Positions 61,541-64,000 of a stretch of 64,000 nucleotides of DNA are shown piece after piece. This DNA is from Kingdonia uniflora. Its lineage: Eukaryota > Streptophyta > Magnoliopsida > Ranunculales > Circaeasteraceae. The position numbers were made by a program, and so were the translations under genes. The notes under the pieces were generated by a model that was given only the letters and a program-made list of their open reading frames with translations, was not told the origin of the DNA and made no database searches. Numbering within the stretch: the stretch's first letter is position 1; every line of letters starts with the position of its first letter. The DNA lies in contig JACGCM010000440.1 in NCBI GenBank assembly GCA_014058105.1, forward strand, positions 248,001 to 312,000, written 5' to 3'.

Positions 61541-64000
61541 TGTTATTAGCAAGGCTATTTTATGTTCTTTTAGTCCCACATTGGTTATTCATAGATGTAG
61601 TTTAATATCTCTCTCTTATATATAGTGAGTATGACGTAACCTAAATAATAAATTCAATAATAATATTTCTCTCTCTAATCAATTTTTTTCTCTCTCTCTG
61701 TTTTGAAGAACGATGATTATCACTGTCTCTCTGGTAACATTGTTTTGATCGCAACCTAAGCTTCCGCAATTCTTTAGTTTTTTGGATCCGATCGCGAGAT
61801 GCGATAGATGCTGATTTGAATCTCAGATCTATTTGGTTTATTTGAAGTAATCGATCGCGATAGCTATCAGTGACTAGTCGAGTTCGAGTTCGACCGTTTC
61901 TTCGATTGGATCGAGTGAAGATGCCCAGTCCTTCAACTCTGTTCATGATAATCTGAATTTGAAGATTACCTCACAACTATTAAATGGCTTGAATTATGTT
62001 TGATGGGCACAGTCCGTGAAATTGTTTGTTGGTAGCCGTGAAAAGATAGGGTTTCTTCGTGGCACAGAAAAAGAACCTATAAAATCAGATCCAAAGTATG
62101 CAAAGTGGTTCTCGGATGATTCGATGGTGAGAACTTGGTTGATTAATTCTATGCAGCTGACGATCTCCGCTAGGTACTTATTCACAAATAATGCGCATCT
62201 GATTTGGGAATCACTTCGTAAGGTATATTCTCAGCGTGAGAATAATGCTATGATCTTTCAAGTTTCCATTGAGATTAGGAATTTTAAACAGGGTACTTAG
62301 ACTTTGGGGATATATTATACGAGACTTCGATCGAGTTGGGAAAAATTATCTCATTATGATAGCTTCATCAAGTGGCTAGCTAGCGCACCAAGTAAAAAGG
62401 TTCCTACTCCACCTACGACAGTAGAGATTTATGCAAAGATTGTGGAGAAGACTCGGGTGTTTCAGTTTCTTGCAGACTCAATCCCGACTTTGAGTATGCA
62501 CAAGTTCATCTACTTGACAACACTCCTTTCCCAACTCTTGAAGAGGTACACGCATATTGTCTCTCCGATCAGAGTCGTTGGTCACTTACGTCTCTTATCT
62601 CCTGGATCCCTTCAGAGACTTCTGCTATGGCTGTTCGTTATGCTTATCTGGAACCACAGTCAGTTCCTTCACAAACTTTACATACATCATCACCTAGCCT
62701 TTCTCCGTTACCAGCAGCTTCCGGTAATTCTTGCCCCCCGAGGAAGAAGTGTGATTATTGTGGTAAGCGGAGACATCTAAAGACAACTTGTCATGCTTTG
62801 TACGATCGTCCTGCTGGTTATCAACTCCGCCCATCTCAGTCCTTAACACACTTATCTGCCGACTCTAGTGGACCAGATTCTTTGACCTTTAGTGCTCTTT
62901 CTCGATGAAATCAACAGGTTCTGATAGCTTCTCTCTATGTCTTCCACACCGGCAGCTTCTCATGCAGGTAACTTTACATCTGCAAATAGTGTTTCTGCAT
63001 CTCCGACTTCGCATTGAATTGTTGACTCGGGTCCAACCAATAATATGACTGGTATGTCTTCTCTTTTCCGGTCTTTTGCTTCTAGTTCATGGCGACGGAC
63101 TGTTCGTCTTGCCAATGGAACTGAGACTCCTATTTCAGGGAAGGGTTGTATCCGATTACAGATTCCCTTTCTTTACCTGATGTTCTTCATGTTCTTAGTT
63201 GGATTCTAATCTTCTTTCTATTAGTAAAATTACCATAAATAAAAACTGCAATATAACCTTATTTCCTGATTATGTTATTTTTCAGGATCTGGTGTCACGG
63301 AAGATAATTGGCTGTAGACGTGAAGAGGGTGGTCTTTATTTCATGGATGAACATGTCTCTTCTATTTCTCCTCAAGCTCCCTAGTTAAAGTCTATGTCTA
63401 GTAGTGAAAATGTAAAGTGGGTGCTACGTTGGCATCACCGCTTAGGTCATATTTCTTTTGAGTATCTACATTATTTGTTTTTGTCTTTCTTTTTCAAAGT
63501 ATCCATGTTTGATTTATCTTGTAAGATGTATGAACTAGCTAAACATCGTTGTAGCGCGTATCTGTTGAGTATTCATAAAACTTCTTGTTTTGATATTGTG
63601 CATTCGGATGTTTGAGGTCCTGCCCGCGTTACCTCTAGTTTAGGATTTTGTTATTTTGTGTTGTTGATTGACGATTTTTCATGGTGTACTTGGGTTTATT
63701 TGACGAAATCCAAAGATGAGGTCTCTTCTATTTTCCAGACATTCACTGCAATGGTTCGCATTTAGTTTAGGAAAACTATTAAAGTTTTTCGTTCCGATCA
63801 GGGTGGGAAATTTATGTCCCAATGTCTTTGCAAATTCTGCAATGTCAATGGCATTGGGCATCAAACCTCGAATACGAAAATTCGCAGCAAAATGGTAAAT
63901 CAGAAAGGAAAAATTGTCATATTCTTGATCTTGCTCGTGCTATGTCTATTGGCATAAATGTCCCATCGCATTTTTGGTCTGATGCTGTTTTTACGGTGGT
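61541..64000 (+). mobile_element. Copia retrotransposon, decayed, continuing past the window end
   Basis: The LTR starts TGTTATTAGCAAGG at 61541, carries TAGTCCCACATTGG and a TATA-like TTATATATAG, and matches the solo LTR at 33383. Its right end lies somewhere in 61690-61790. Gag, protease and integrase remnants follow in Copia order. It appears to sit in an intron of the C15 peptidase gene. Confidence 0.8.
61950..64000 (+). pseudogene. Copia Gag-Pol remnant: Gag, zinc knuckle, protease, integrase
   Basis: Gag text appears at 61965-62300 (LKITSQLLNGLNYV, a stop, then SVKLFVGSREKIGFL and MVRTWLINSM) and continues in another frame at 62304. A CCHC knuckle CDYCGKRRHLKTTC lies at about 62748-62790. 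Protease text VDSGPTNNMTGMSSLF lies at about 63020-63065. Pre-integrase text RWHHRLGHISFEYL lies at 63430-63470. Integrase text includes CFDIVHSDV, a stop, then FVLLIDDFSWCTWVYLTK and IKVFRSDQGGKF (63590-63815). At least five stops or frameshifts interrupt it. Reverse transcriptase would lie beyond 64000. Confidence 0.82.

Overview
The window is nuclear DNA from a plant, most likely a eudicot. Genes are split by long AT-rich introns with GT/AG borders. The recognisable proteins are plant families, and most of the sequence is nested retrotransposons and hAT DNA transposons. I saw no prokaryotic operons, rRNA genes or CRISPR arrays.

The backbone is one gene of about 40 kb on the + strand (coding exons 5608-45081). 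It encodes a 746-residue domains-rearranged DNA methyltransferase of the DRM3 type. All eleven coding exons join in phase. Four UBA-like modules lie upstream of a methyltransferase domain with the permuted DRM motif order. The SAM-binding motif is intact, but the catalytic Pro-Cys motif reads Pro-Ser, as expected for the catalytically inactive DRM3 branch that supports RNA-directed DNA methylation.

Layout. 1-1900: repeat-rich DNA with a 10-unit tandem array. 2370-3811: an old LINE RNase H piece and the 3' exons of a mitochondrial carrier gene with a frameshift. 4545-5420: a degenerate tandem duplication just upstream of DRM3. 6629-16220 (intron): a non-autonomous LTR element and a LINE. 16467-21312 (intron): a Gypsy deletion derivative with a MULE-like MITE in its 3' LTR. 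21412-31246 (introns): LTR remnants, a hAT MITE and a solo LTR. 31834-43728 (intron): a disrupted LINE carrying a TRIM, which itself carries a gag-only LTR element and a hAT element. 45873-52694: a complete-ended hAT transposon with a decayed transposase gene. 55824-57679: a second TRIM of the same family containing another hAT MITE. 57960-59280: Copia remnants. 59745-60374: the first three exons of a plant pyroglutamyl-peptidase I-like gene. 61541-64000: a decayed Copia element running off the window.

Target-site duplications bound most elements, so the order of insertion can be read. The uninterrupted TRIM at 55824 shows the empty site for the gag-only element nested in the TRIM at 35365. 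A gene whose family helps silence transposons therefore carries very transposon-rich introns itself. Everything here was read by eye; no alignment, expression or database search was run.
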